NCBI RefSeq assembly: GCF_022458985.1
Contig: NC_061790.1
Coordinates: forward strand, 3,149,001 to 3,213,000
Direction: 5' to 3'
Length of the DNA: 64,000 nucleotides
Source: Mugil cephalus
Lineage: Eukaryota; Chordata; Actinopteri; Mugiliformes; Mugilidae
The position numbers were made by a program, and so were the translations under genes. The notes below the pieces were generated by a model. That model was not told where the DNA came from, searched no databases, and saw nothing but the letters and a program-made list of their open reading frames with translations. Below are positions 50,201-60,369 of this stretch, piece by piece (positions within the stretch are counted from its first letter, which is position 1; each line of letters begins with the position of its first letter).

Positions 50201-52002
50201 GCAGTTAGTCATAACTGTATGTATGATGAACAAGTCTTTATTGGTGTTATTAGTGTTTTAATTGCGTAGCGTATACAAAAAACTCGATCTCAGTTTTTAA
50301 AATCTTGTGTTAGCTCCAAATATGCATTTACTTTATTGTACAGTACTGGAACGTGCATCAAATACATCCTGTATTACTTCACAATCATCATGTCTAGAAT
50401 TTCAAAGCTATGCTAAACAAACTGAACATGCTTTATCGTGAATGGCATGCACAGATTACCAACAACTTTCGTTGACACATAATGTGTACTCTAAGAAAAA
50501 GCTTTGTTAGCTCAGTGCAGATTAGCAGAGTCTATTACTGTTGCAATCAGCGACATGGTGTATGATTCTGTTTAGATTGGTGTATGTTATGACTACACCT
50601 TTTTTAGACTACTGTATGAATGACATTATTGTGCATTTGCATTTATAGAGATGGTACCCGGTTTGGGATAGACACTCGAGTAAGTCTGCATCATCTATTT
50701 ATTATCATTTCTAGCATAACACATGTCGGCACTTTTGTTCTGCTAGTGAGCTTTGACACTCTGTCAAGACACGGAAAAGGACATCACGCAATCAATCATA
50801 AATTTACACGCTACGGTGTGTGGTCAGATGGTGTTATCCAAAGTCTCACAGTGAACTATTTATATTAGGACCTTAGGGAGGTAAAGAGTTAGATCAAACA
50901 TAACCATCTAAATTATTCTGGACATCTAAAGTGGAATGGATTATGTTCTGTACAACACAGAAAGAGATGTGTACTCCCTTATTTTCGAGGAACATCTCCT
51001 GATCTGGCTGTCATACAAGCTACGTCTGGCACGGGAATTTATTTATTTATTTATTTTACGTCCTTTCACGTCGCGGCATTATCATAGTTTGTGTCACGTG
51101 TGGGAGAGTTTTGCCTACGATTTGAAAGCAGAGAACAATCATTTCGTAGGTAAACCTGATCAAGTCTGTGACAACCATGCTATCTTTCAACACTCTAAAA
51201 TCGCTAGAATACCTAGCAGATTATCTTTTTTTAATGTTTAGAGTAGGAGTGGAGGTTTCTCTTCACCAAATGGATATTCTGGAACATCTTGTTGGCTAAA
51301 CTTGATTTCAATGAGAAACAACAATATTTTTCGATATTTTCAAGTTTGAAGAAGAGAGAATTTTTCTTGAGTGGAAATTATGTTGTAAAAATAGATAATT
51401 AGAGCCTAACTGGTCATGAGATTATTTTCTATTACATCAGAACAACTGAAAAGTTGCACTATAGAATATCTATAAAGTTTTCATTATGTGCCAACAGTAA
51501 TATGTCTCCCTATATCTTTAATTTTTACATTTTTTAAAGGAATACTTCAATTAATATCAACAAATATAGCAAAAATCTAAATCATAAAATCATCTATATG
51601 GGCGACATTGTTTTGTACTTTGCTGTTTGCCATAAGACAAAAAATTAAAAAATATATTTATCTGCATGTTGCTATTCTCATCAAATGAGAAATGCCCCTT
51701 TAGAAGTTGTACCTTTGTTGTGGGTGAGAAATAATGACGTTCCAAATGTATCAATAAAATTAAAAATACATTTAGTTTTTTTGTTCAGTGGGTGCACAAA
51801 TCTGGTTTAAACGCTAAAAGTAAATGAGTATCTATGATATAAGAGGGAGAATAAAAATAAAAATGTGTGGTCTATTCGTTTGAGGAGGCGCTCGCTCTGG
51901 TGATATCACTCCCTCCCTCCCGGCAATCAAAGCCTCTGCAGCGGCTTCATGGCACTCACCGAAATAGACCGTCTTGTCGCATTTGGGACATTTTGACGCC
52001 AT
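41264..52002 (-). CDS. crip2: Cysteine-rich protein 2, two LIM domains
   Basis: Eight exons are 51960-52002, 46271-46365, 44131-44188, 43894-44028, 43669-43737, 43082-43176, 42744-42801 and 41264-41328. They total 618 bases, or 205 residues, close to the roughly 208 usual for CRIP2. LIM1 runs [55 protein letters not shown] linker ([11 protein letters not shown], then Lys/Glu/Pro) leads to LIM2 with [28 protein letters not shown] and [20 protein letters not shown]. The C-terminus reads [12 protein letters not shown]. All zinc-binding Cys and His positions appear intact in both LIMs. CRIP2 is a LIM adaptor of muscle and vascular cells that binds transcription factors and cytoskeletal partners. 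The exon pattern repeats between LIM1 and LIM2 (95-base and 58-base exons in each), as expected from an internal duplication. Intron 1 is 5.6 kb. Confidence 0.95.
41493..41650. repeat. Dispersed fish repeat in crip2 intron 7, copy 1
   Basis: It carries AAGCAAGTACAGCTCCCCCT and GTTAGTGGGCGGGG, shared with copies at 43318-43500 and, inverted, 46735-46970. SINE-like by abundance in fish; no internal promoter boxes were verified. Confidence 0.55.
43318..43500. repeat. Dispersed fish repeat in crip2 intron 5, copy 2
   Basis: GAAGTGGACACCAAGACTGC and AAGCAAGTAGAGCTCCCCCT match the copy at 41493-41650. Confidence 0.55.
43518..43615 (-). pseudogene. Decayed partial duplicate of crip2 exon 6 and its flank
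   Basis: Bases 43520-43615 repeat 43155-43255 with about one change in eight. Shared parts include the start of the LIM2 exon (minus-strand GTGTCGTCTCTTGGGA against GTGTCATCTCTCGGGA), the acceptor AG, and the intronic CACCATGGAGACAGTCACCA. The remnant exon lasts only about 25 bases before similarity is lost, so it cannot encode a LIM half. Confidence 0.6.
44477..44940. mobile_element. Tc1/mariner-type fragment with both ends, crip2 intron 2
   Basis: It starts GATCAGGCATAACATTATGA and ends GGTCATAATGTTGTGGCTGA then TCTGTGTA, an inverted terminal pair. The interior holds pieces complementary to the transposase region also seen at 62983-63195 (for example GAATTTGGAGGCCAGGTCAA). It is too short to be autonomous. 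The flanks 44200-44470 and 44950-46270 hold no other feature seen. Confidence 0.65.
46735..46970. repeat. Dispersed fish repeat in crip2 intron 1, inverted copy
   Basis: CACTAACATAGAGGGGGCGG, TGCTGGACACCAAGGGGG and CAACTTGCTTTAATTGGC are the reverse-orientation equivalent of the repeats at 41493 and 43318. Confidence 0.5.
47280..47640. repeat. Source-like copy of a duplicated intron segment
   Basis: This segment reappears with many small deletions at 49290-49560. Shared anchors include AATTCTTATTTAACTAAACA, GTTCCTTATGTGCAT and TTCTTTTTTTGAT in the same order. Confidence 0.65.
48200..51850. other. AT-rich, indel-noisy part of crip2 intron 1
   Basis: The stretch is visibly richer in A/T at its start (48350-48760 especially) than the surrounding intron. 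It has no recognisable transposon or gene. Bases 49290-49560 are a deletion-rich second copy of 47280-47640. ORFs such as 50620-50868 and 50936-51241 show no motif and sit inside the intron, so they are not called as genes. A low-accuracy sequence patch in the assembly is one explanation. Confidence 0.45.
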
Positions 52003-52210
52003 GTTCAGGGCGAAGAGAAAGAAAGGTCGGGTCTCGTCCTCCTCCCTGTCTGCGCGCTGCTCCGGCGGCGTGGACACACCTCACAGGATGCTGCTGGTGA
52101 TGGTGGTGTGGTGATGATGATGATGATGGTGGTGGCGGCAGAGACTGACGCTCACATCCAGCCTCTGCTTCTCCTGCTTCCTTCACTCCGCCCTCCTGGT
52201 GACATCATGC
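52003..52210 (-). promoter_or_regulatory. 5' UTR and promoter region of crip2
   Basis: GC-richer sequence lies just before the crip2 start codon, including CTCCGGCGGCGTGGACACAC (minus-strand leader) and a (GATGAT) run at 52112-52130. No TATA box is evident. Promoter role is inferred from position and base composition. Confidence 0.4.
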
Positions 52211-52764
52211 AGCTCCATGATCCAGTGCGCAAAGCCAATGTTAAAAATATCCTTGGAACACTTACTCCGATGCCAATTCTGTATTTCCATTTGATTAGTT
52301 TGATACTCCAGACTGTATATCTTTGGAAAATAAATAATTTATTTTCTAATCCGACAGCTGTAGTAACCCGTTATTTTATAGTTTGTTTTCCTACATTTCC
52401 AAGTACTTAAACTCAACCAGATGCTTCATTTTTCTACTTGCTTATTTATTTTATACTTATTATTATAATTTTTTGAATTGAATATACGTATATTTTATTT
52501 ACCATTAGGGGGCAGTAAAATTAGAATATAAGAAGTTTTATTGTCATTGTTGAGTGAAAAACAACAGAATATAATATAAAACAATAAATAGAAACCATAG
52601 CAGCTATACACAACAAAATACAATATATACAACACAAGTACGCCAAGCAATTCGGCAAATTAATTAGCAAACCTGTCAAGGGTATGTCCAAATGTGTCTG
52701 TGAAGGTTCTCGGTCTTCCAGGTCTTGGTATATCCCAAAATAAATGATATAATAAATAAATAAT

Positions 52765-52880
52765 AAATGACTTGTCTAGGGTGTACCCCGCCTCTCGCCT
52801 GATGCCAGGGGATTGGGATAGGCCCCAGCAACCCCTGCGACCCTAGTGCAGGATTAAGCAGTACAGAGGATGAGATGAGA
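52765..52880. repeat. Dispersed fish repeat (LINE-tail-like), copy 2
   Basis: GGGTGTACCCCGCCTCTCGCC and GGCCCCAGCAACCCCTGCGAC match the reverse complement of 25655-25800, ending in GAGATGAGA units. Confidence 0.65.
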
Positions 52881-52957
52881 TAAATAATAAATGAAACAAA
52901 GATGACTGGACTTTGGTTTTTGGTTTTCTTGAAGATGTTTCGCCACACATTCACTAA

Positions 52958-53427
52958 GACCACATTTACACAAATGCTGAAAATCTTGCACATTTAGGCT
53001 GACGGATCTGGATTTTTCGGTGACTAGAACTTCACAACCCTCTAACCCTTGATGTCTCATAATCAGTGGTGGATTACAGGTTTGTGATGGTGCTACATCA
53101 CCCTTGTTGTGTGGATAGGGAAACATATAGTCTTACTTCAACACTGCGATGAGCTAAAAGGGATTATGAACTATAATCCAGACTGTTTGTCTGGATTATA
53201 GTTGTATATGGTTGTATCTGAGTATAGTTTGTATATGGCATGGCAAGCTTCGCCTGCTCTTTATCTACTTTTGAGTTCTGTAGCAGAAACAGTGCCATAC
53301 ATAGGACTGGAATATGTACCATGGTCTTTCGACAATGAATCCATCTTTATGGAACAATTCTTGGAATGACACTAAGGAAAACTGGAGAAAAAAGATATGT
53401 TTGGTACATGTGAACGTGGCCTTAGAG
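52958..53427. mobile_element. hAT-like non-autonomous element, copy 3
   Basis: The left end TAAGACCACATTTACACAAA and the right end TACATGTGAACGTGGCCTTA are inverted termini. It shares GATGTCTCATAA and AACACTGCGATGAGCTAAAA with 32244-32956. A perfect 15-bp hairpin (53169-53183 with 53189-53203) lies inside. Confidence 0.65.
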
Positions 53428-53429
53428 GA

Positions 53430-56090
53430 ATTAAATTCTTCAGGCGAGTCTCTGGCCGTTGACCCTGATAAAGTGGGTTTCAGGTGGGTACCACCTGCAG
53501 ATGTTCCAAGTGAAAACCTAAACTCCCCTGAAGAAGATGAAAAAAAACTCAACAAGTCTAGTCGCTGTGTTTCCGTTTTGGCTACATCCAATAATCACTT
53601 GCCACAGTCCTATAAAGTGTGTTAGATCATTGTATTTTCAGTTTATGCATTATCGTCCTTTTACTTGACTAATAATAGTGAGTAATGAGCGCAGAGATCT
53701 ACATTTCCAAGCGTGCATCGTTACAGTTTGTTGTATTTTGGAAATGTGATTAATCCTAGATCGTAGCAATGTTGACCGTCCTGCATTAATCAGCGTCGTC
53801 CTTCAGCTGTGTTTGTTTCCTCCGTGTGGTTGTTAGGTTACGCTGCCTGACGGCACAGCTCCTCACAGGGAATGTTAAGTGATGCTCTGCAGCTCCCATG
53901 ATCACTACTCTGTACATTCTTGGCACGGTGATCCCAGAAAAGATGACGTATAGACGGTCTACAGCGTACGAATATGTAACAATTTAAATACTTACGTTTT
54001 TGTGAGGCATCTGTACCTGTGATTGTCCTCTTTAGGCAAAAAATACTTCACAATCTGACCACCAGTGGCACTGTTAAGCCTATGAGTGGGTGTGTTTTAA
54101 TGCAGACACATGTGCAACACAGTACTTACAGCAGATAGTCCAGAGGTGGCAGTAAAGAATCAAACAATCATAGTAATGTGCCAACAAAAACAAGGAGGCT
54201 GCCATCTTGGATTGATGCAAAATAATAAGAATATAGAAATCAAAGTAAAAAATTTAAATTTGCATTTTCTGGATTTTATGATTAGAAAGACCTGAGATTT
54301 TCCCACAATTCCATTCACCTGATTCAGACAGCCACCTGTTTCTCAGTCGCCATTGACCTCAGCCATTTTTTTTTATTCACAATGACATAAACATACACTG
54401 AATATTCAAATTCTATTCTTATTTTGAAAAAATGCACCATTCACAAGGCTACAGATAGTGAACAGTAAATTTTCAGCAGATTTTGTTGCTACAGATTTTC
54501 AGCGTATTTGCATAGAAGACCTGTTGGTGTCCAAGTCGAGTTTCTCCTTCCAACGATAAATGTGAGCTTTTCTTTTGGCCATGCGTCTTTTTTTCTAGTC
54601 TTTAGTAAACTTTTGGCTGGATGATTTGTTGTTCAGTGTACCCAGCTGAATACCAACCGGAAGGAAGCTGACCATTAACAAACCCATGTGAGATGCTTTC
54701 TCCAAAGAAAAGGTCTTTTCTCCCACTGACTCTGAAAATTTTCCAATTTGGATGAAGTTGTTATTCAGAATATCCACTGCTGGACTGTTCCTGAATGAAT
54801 GAAGGTGCGCAACACTCCAGATGCACCATCAGGACAGGTAATAGTATGAAAACGAAATGAGAAAGGTATATTTAGCAATGACTATGAAGGATTTGGGGGA
54901 GACCTGTGTCATTTCCTGAGCCTCCCCCCAAGACCTAGAATCCTGGGATCACCGCTGGCAACGTAACAAACATCACTGATGTAATACTGAGTGTAAAAGT
55001 GAGCGTTGTTACTTTTATTTGTTATTTCTTTTTATCCTCATAAAGACGTCTAGGAAATGCATGGAGGAAAAAATTTGCTGCTGATGTTTAAGCAAAAATT
55101 TGTGCCAACAAACTTTATATTGCGTCTCCAAGGCAAACAAGTGCATGCTGTATTTTCAGTGAGATAAACACAGATAAACAGATTCAGCAAAGATGGAAAC
55201 AGAGGCAGTTTTTTTTGTGCGCGGCTAGTGCACTTGGCTGCCAGCCATCTAGGGCCTGGGAATGCACTAATCTTAAAATAAACTCCTCCAGAATATGTCT
55301 ATAAATTTTGGCACAGACATCAACAGTGGCTGGGTGTCATGGGTGTAGGAGAGGCAGGACTCCCAGGCTGCTTCTGTCTCACATCTGACTAAAAGCCTTT
55401 CACTAATCTGGCTGACTGGTAGTTAGTGTTTTCTTAATATCAACATATGATAATGCTGTTTGCAGTGTGGAGTGGCAGGGTTGAGTGTCAGCTCAGTTGC
55501 TGCTCCAAGCGAAGACTTGAAGCGTTTCTTGTTCATGACTGTAAAGTGTTAGTAGCAATCCAAGTCCTGGACCACTGTGATAAATTTGATATTGTGTCAC
55601 AATGGGTGGGATATATCAGGCCGTCAGTGAAAATGCTGTTCTCAAAGTTGATGTTAGAAGCAGGAAGACATGGGCAAGCAAGATGATCTGAGAGACTCTG
55701 GCATGGGTCAAATTGGTCCAAGGAAGGATAAGAGCTGAACCGGTGACAGGGTAGGTTGAAGTGGGTGGAAGCACGTCATTCAATTGCAGTTGTCATTCAT
55801 GCAACTTAAAACGTAATTTCAAGCAAGGGTGGCAACACCACCAACTAGAAGCATTTGTCAATGACACATGGCATTAAAAACAGAGAGTCCCATGTGTTCA
55901 CCAATCTCCGGTCAACGAGTGCAGCTTTCACTCAGTCTACTTGAGTGAAAGCTGCACTTCAGTCTCAGTAGAGCAGCCCTAGTGAGGATCTAGTAACCAA
56001 TTTCCTATTTCAAACTCTTATCTCTTGTTTAGAAACTCAATAAAATTACTGCTGTTTACACAAAATCAAGAACACCAACTTTTTCTAGAT
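53430..56090. other. Long gene-poor stretch
   Basis: No exon with recognisable domain content, no transposon ends and no RNA gene was found. The only structured item is a 17-bp perfect hairpin at 55918-55958. ORFs here are short and lack motifs. Confidence 0.4.
55918..55958. other. Perfect 17-bp hairpin with 7-base loop
   Basis: AGTGCAGCTTTCACTCA (55918-55934) pairs fully with TGAGTGAAAGCTGCACT (55942-55958) around GTCTACT. No terminator-type T-run follows. Function unknown. Confidence 0.6.
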
Positions 56091-56097
56091 CTAAACT

Positions 56098-56180
56098 TCA
56101 CAGTAGGAATTGATAAAAGAATTGATAAAGAATGGGATTGATAAGTAGAATTGATAATGGCATCAGTATCAATAAATTCT
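56098..56180. repeat. AATTGATAA-type dispersed repeat, left piece
   Basis: GAATTGATAATGGCATCAGTATCAATAAA recurs in related form at 57905-57945 (ATTGATAATGACATCGGTAT), where it ends in GATGCCCATCCCTAG. These are two pieces of one common fish repeat separated by a LINE fragment. Confidence 0.5.
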
Positions 56181-56599
56181 GGGAAATTTTGAAAGGGCCA
56201 CAGGGGCCTACTGCCAGGGGAATCAAACCATCGACCAGAGCAAATGCTGATGCTGAGGAGCTGTGTGGGGTGGTAGAGGAGTGTGTGCTGGTGTGTGTTG
56301 TTGAAAAATACATTTTTGGAAGACAGGGATCAGCAGTATTAACAGCAGAGATATCAGAGGAGTAACTGATTAATGAATTGGTCTCAGCTGTGGCTCTGGC
56401 CTGAGGATTAGAGGTTGTCATAGAAACTTGAGGTGGTTGTCAATGATGACACAGGCACCCTAGGCAGCAACAGACAGAAACGTGGAGAAAATTTTTTTTT
56501 CCCTGAGCGCTGGTCTCACAGTTTGGGCTTACTGTGACACAAGGAAAACACAAGGGTATGGCACCAAGACTCTAGAGGTTTTTGGTGGTATCTGAACAT

Positions 56600-57140
56600 G
56601 TTGTACTCCCCGTAGAAGGACTGGGAACGAGACTGTTCAAATCTCAATCGAGAACTTAATTGGCATGATGTTAAGTCCAACATCTCAGAAGTTTCACGTA
56701 ACTCAGATCATCAGCTTCATGTCAATTTTATTCACAGGACATATCCAACACCTGTTAAACTGCATCATATGAAAATCATTAATAAGAATCTTTGTACTCT
56801 ATGTCAACTGAATGCTCAGGGGACATTTCTCCATTTGATATGGACTTGTGGACCTCCCCGTTGTCCAGTTGTGGAACAATGTTGCATCTAAACTTTTAGG
56901 TTTCCATCTATGATGTGGTACCACCAGTAGCCAGTAGCTGAATGTCTAAATGTCTAAAAGCCAGACGTGTGCAGTGTTTGTTGGTCTAACAGAGACGAAG
57001 ATGACTGCGACTCGTTGGAAGCCACCTCATGATTTGTCTGCTTGACCGTGGATACTTTCCTTTTTGGATGACTTTTTTATGGAACTCTCCACAGCCTGCA
57101 TTAATGGTGCTTCGAGAAAAAACTTTGGACACTTGGCACA
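56600..57140 (+). mobile_element. L1/Tx1-type LINE C-terminal fragment
   Basis: The plus strand reads HRTYPTPVKLHHMKI-like sequence at about 56735, then CTLCQLNAQGTFLHLIWTCG (56792-56851), a zinc-knuckle-like C--C---HL-W-C block. Out of frame downstream come TRWKPPHDLS and MELSTACINGAS (57008-57110). These match the end of L1-type reverse transcriptase ORFs, including the RWKP and MELST phrases. Stops and shifts show it is dead. Confidence 0.65.
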
Positions 57141-57469
57141 ATATTACTGTATCTTTGAAACAGATGCTGTAATCTCAATTTTAGCCTTCCGGCTTTGGTG
57201 TATGCAGATTTTTGGTCGCTTCTGTTATGTTTATGTCCTTCTAAATGTTTGTCTTGTCTTTCGTGTTTGTATTGGGTTCTTTTATATCAGTGCTTTGTGT
57301 GTATATGTGTTCTCTTTTCTCCCCCCTTTTCCTCTATCTATATATGCTAGGACATGTTACTTTGTCTTGGTTAAGCTATGTGTAACTGAAAAAAGGTAAT
57401 ATGGTGGCATTGTACATGTATGACACTATTGTACTAAATAAAAACATTTGGTTGAAAAAACAAAAACAA

Positions 57470-58940
57470 AACAACGATTCTGTAAGTCTCACTGCTTTGA
57501 TGAGCACATTGTGAGAGACATAAGAAGCTTGTCTACAACTGTGGAAAAAATCATGTGTGTAGAGTGTAAATTGTGGCCAGGACGAGAAAGAAATAGAAAA
57601 GTTTCAGATAATTTCAGGCAACTTCCCCCACTCTAGCTGATGATGTCACCCACTGTAGCATGAATATTCTGCGCAATACACACCCATTGTAATCTCAAAC
57701 TTACTCCAAACACAATAATGGTCATTGAACAGTGGACACCAATACATAAGACTTGTGTCTACAGTTTAAATTTTAAATGAAGTCTCTAGGTGACAGTATG
57801 CCTGAGCAGTAGATGTTTTTGAAAAACTTTTTCACTCTTTTTTCATAGCTGTAGGGGCCAGTGCCTTGGTGTGTTGCCCAGTGGCCCTAATAAAATCTTG
57901 TTGAGAATTGATAATGACATCGGTATCAATAAAATCTTATCGATGCCCATCCCTAGTCAGATTACATGTTAAATCACAATTTGTTTTGTATGAAGTTGTG
58001 TAGCTGGCAAACAGGCAAGGTCACCCCTGTTACCCCAGCCCCTATAAGGAGGACCCTACACTGTAACTTGATGTGCACCTCCCCAGAAATGTAACTACAT
58101 GTCGTGGACCATAGCAGCTGTGATTGCTTAAATATATACAGAAAGTTCTCCATAGGCTCATACATGCAGTCTACTCAGATGTCTTCTCTAATTTTTCATC
58201 TGTGTTAGACTCACCAACTTTTTGATGAGCTCTCGGTTAACCACGTTTTCTGCTTAAACCACTCCTGGTTGAATGCCCTAGTTTTGTCTTTTCCCTCCCT
58301 TCCCTCAAATTATTAAATCCTCCAGTCGACATGGCCCCAAACCTTTTATCTCCAACTTCTGCTCAAGTGATAAGGTCTTAAACCACACACTATTCGGGTA
58401 GTCAACTTGATTCATCATACAATGAATGAAAGAAACGTGAATTAGCTATTTTTATGTTTCTTTACTACATTAGCCGAGCTAGCTGACCTGTGATTTCCCT
58501 GCCCCTTGCTTCAAATCAGCCAATGAGTTCAGTTCTCTGTGGCCCTGAACTTCAAACCAAACTACTCAAAGAAAGAAGTGTTCTGTACACGTGCATTCAC
58601 GCACAGCATTTCACCAGTCCACAACACTGCAGGCCAGGTCCATCTCAGCTGTGCCCCACTGAGTGGAAACGGAGACGTAGCATCAGGCACAACGACCAAT
58701 TCACACATTCTACACTCCAAAAGTATCTACACAGGAAATTGCATTCATCAAATGTGGATTTTTTTTTAATTTATTTATTTATTTTTTTGGTTGTTTATTT
58801 TTAACACAGGAAAACTTAGTTGATAGCTAAGCAGATAATCCTCATCTCCATTAGGGGCCAGTGGAGCATGGGCCCACCAGATGGCACTGCTGTGCAAAGA
58901 TGCCACTGGTGATAGCTGATCTCTTTCAGTTTTAAGAGAC
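57470..58940. other. Gene-poor stretch
   Basis: Apart from the repeat piece at 57905-57955 I see no gene or element. ORFs at 58490-58804 overlap on different frames and have no motif. Confidence 0.4.
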
Positions 58941-58943
58941 TGT

Positions 58944-58962
58944 TGCACACACACACACACGC

Positions 58963-59012
<50 letters not shown>

Positions 59013-59018
59013 ACACAG
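58944..59018. repeat. (CA)n microsatellite
   Basis: About 35 CA units with a few interruptions (GCAC, CAGA). The Cys-Val ORFs read from it on minus are artefacts. Confidence 0.95.
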
Positions 59019-59019
59019 A

Positions 59020-60369
59020 AATGGACTTACTTCCTCTTTTGCAGAGTTCTAGGAACTATGCAGAAGCACACCAAAAGTTCCTCGTGAGTGGCATATCTGC
59101 AACGTAGTGTGCAGATCATTCAGTGCATGAATCATCTTAGCACTTACTGAACTTAGTATGGACTTAGTATAATCACTTAACTTGGAAACAGCTTTGGATA
59201 TAAGATAAAATATGCCTTTACTCATCCCACGATGGAAAAATTAATTATAATAAGTTGAAATATTCCTTAAAATTTACAACAATTTTTAACATACATGCAA
59301 TGCAACAGCTCATTGCTCAGATTACAGTACCGATCTCTGCCACTGTGTTGCAAAATTCTGTTACTGTGACCACAGCTTCTTCTAAATTAAGTTGGAACTA
59401 AAGTCATCACGTGATCAGTTTTCTGAGTGCTCTGCAACGTGTAGGCAGCGACTTTAAGTGTTTGCACTGAGAATCTATTTAAAATACGATGACATCTGAA
59501 TTGGTTTCGACCACAATCCTCCATTCAGCTTACCAGGTTAATAAGAGGTAAAGATGCATGTGCAGAAGGTAATTTGCGATGGATCTGCACTTGTCTCTGT
59601 GTGTTTTATGTGTATGCATGTGCATAACTTTGCAGTATAAGTAAGAGACAAATGTATTTAATGACAGTTTGATCAGGCCTTTCATGATGTATTAAAATAG
59701 CCCTGAGCACAGTGTGAGAAAATCTGCATTTCTGCAATGTGACAATGAGCAGCAACAGAGGATAACGATGAAGACTTAAAATAAACACACACCAAAAAAC
59801 AGGAAAGCATTTAAAGTTGAGATCATGACTGTTAAACAGGAACGGCCTATATGCAGAAGTACCTCTGTTGAAAGGATGTTAGTTGTGGTTTTTGTTCGAT
59901 GCAGCATCCACTATAAATACTGTCTGAGAGTTTTAGTTCTGAGCTCAACTTCCTTTAAGAATTAGAAAAAAAAATCCCCTTTTTCATCTTGGCACAGCTG
60001 TGTCCTGAAGTGTTTAAAGTTGCACTGTTCACTCTGAAATGTCTCTGACTGTTTACTAAAATGCAAAACCTGTGTAAGTGTCTGGCTTACTGTGACCTCT
60101 GATCTCTCAAATGGAGTATACTTCTTAGCGAGAGATGGGTGATGACATCATCGTTTTTGATACATTCTTAAAGTTGATGTGTGAACATTCAAAGCAGTTT
60201 GCAGCAAACAAAAGGCAGAGGTGTGAAAAACACAGACGGCTGTACTGCTTGAGGACACAATGCGTGACAAACCACAAGCAGACTTCATCTTTAAGTAGAA
60301 ACCTCTTTAGAGACTGTCACTCATCAACATGAGGACGAGAGCAGAGGACGAGGCAGACAGAGCAGCACA
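59020..60369. other. Upstream flank of the Ig-less receptor gene
   Basis: No gene is recognised. An ACTTCCTTT (ETS-like) stretch lies at 59949-59957, about 410 bases before the start codon, farther than in the array genes. Promoter elements are otherwise not evident. Confidence 0.35.

Noticed and set aside
50620-51241. ORFs of 82 and 101 residues in crip2 intron 1
   Set aside because: They sit in the AT-rich, indel-noisy stretch and show no domain or signal; frames there are not reliable.
58775-59016. Cys-Val repeat proteins
   Set aside because: Translation of a (CA)n microsatellite.
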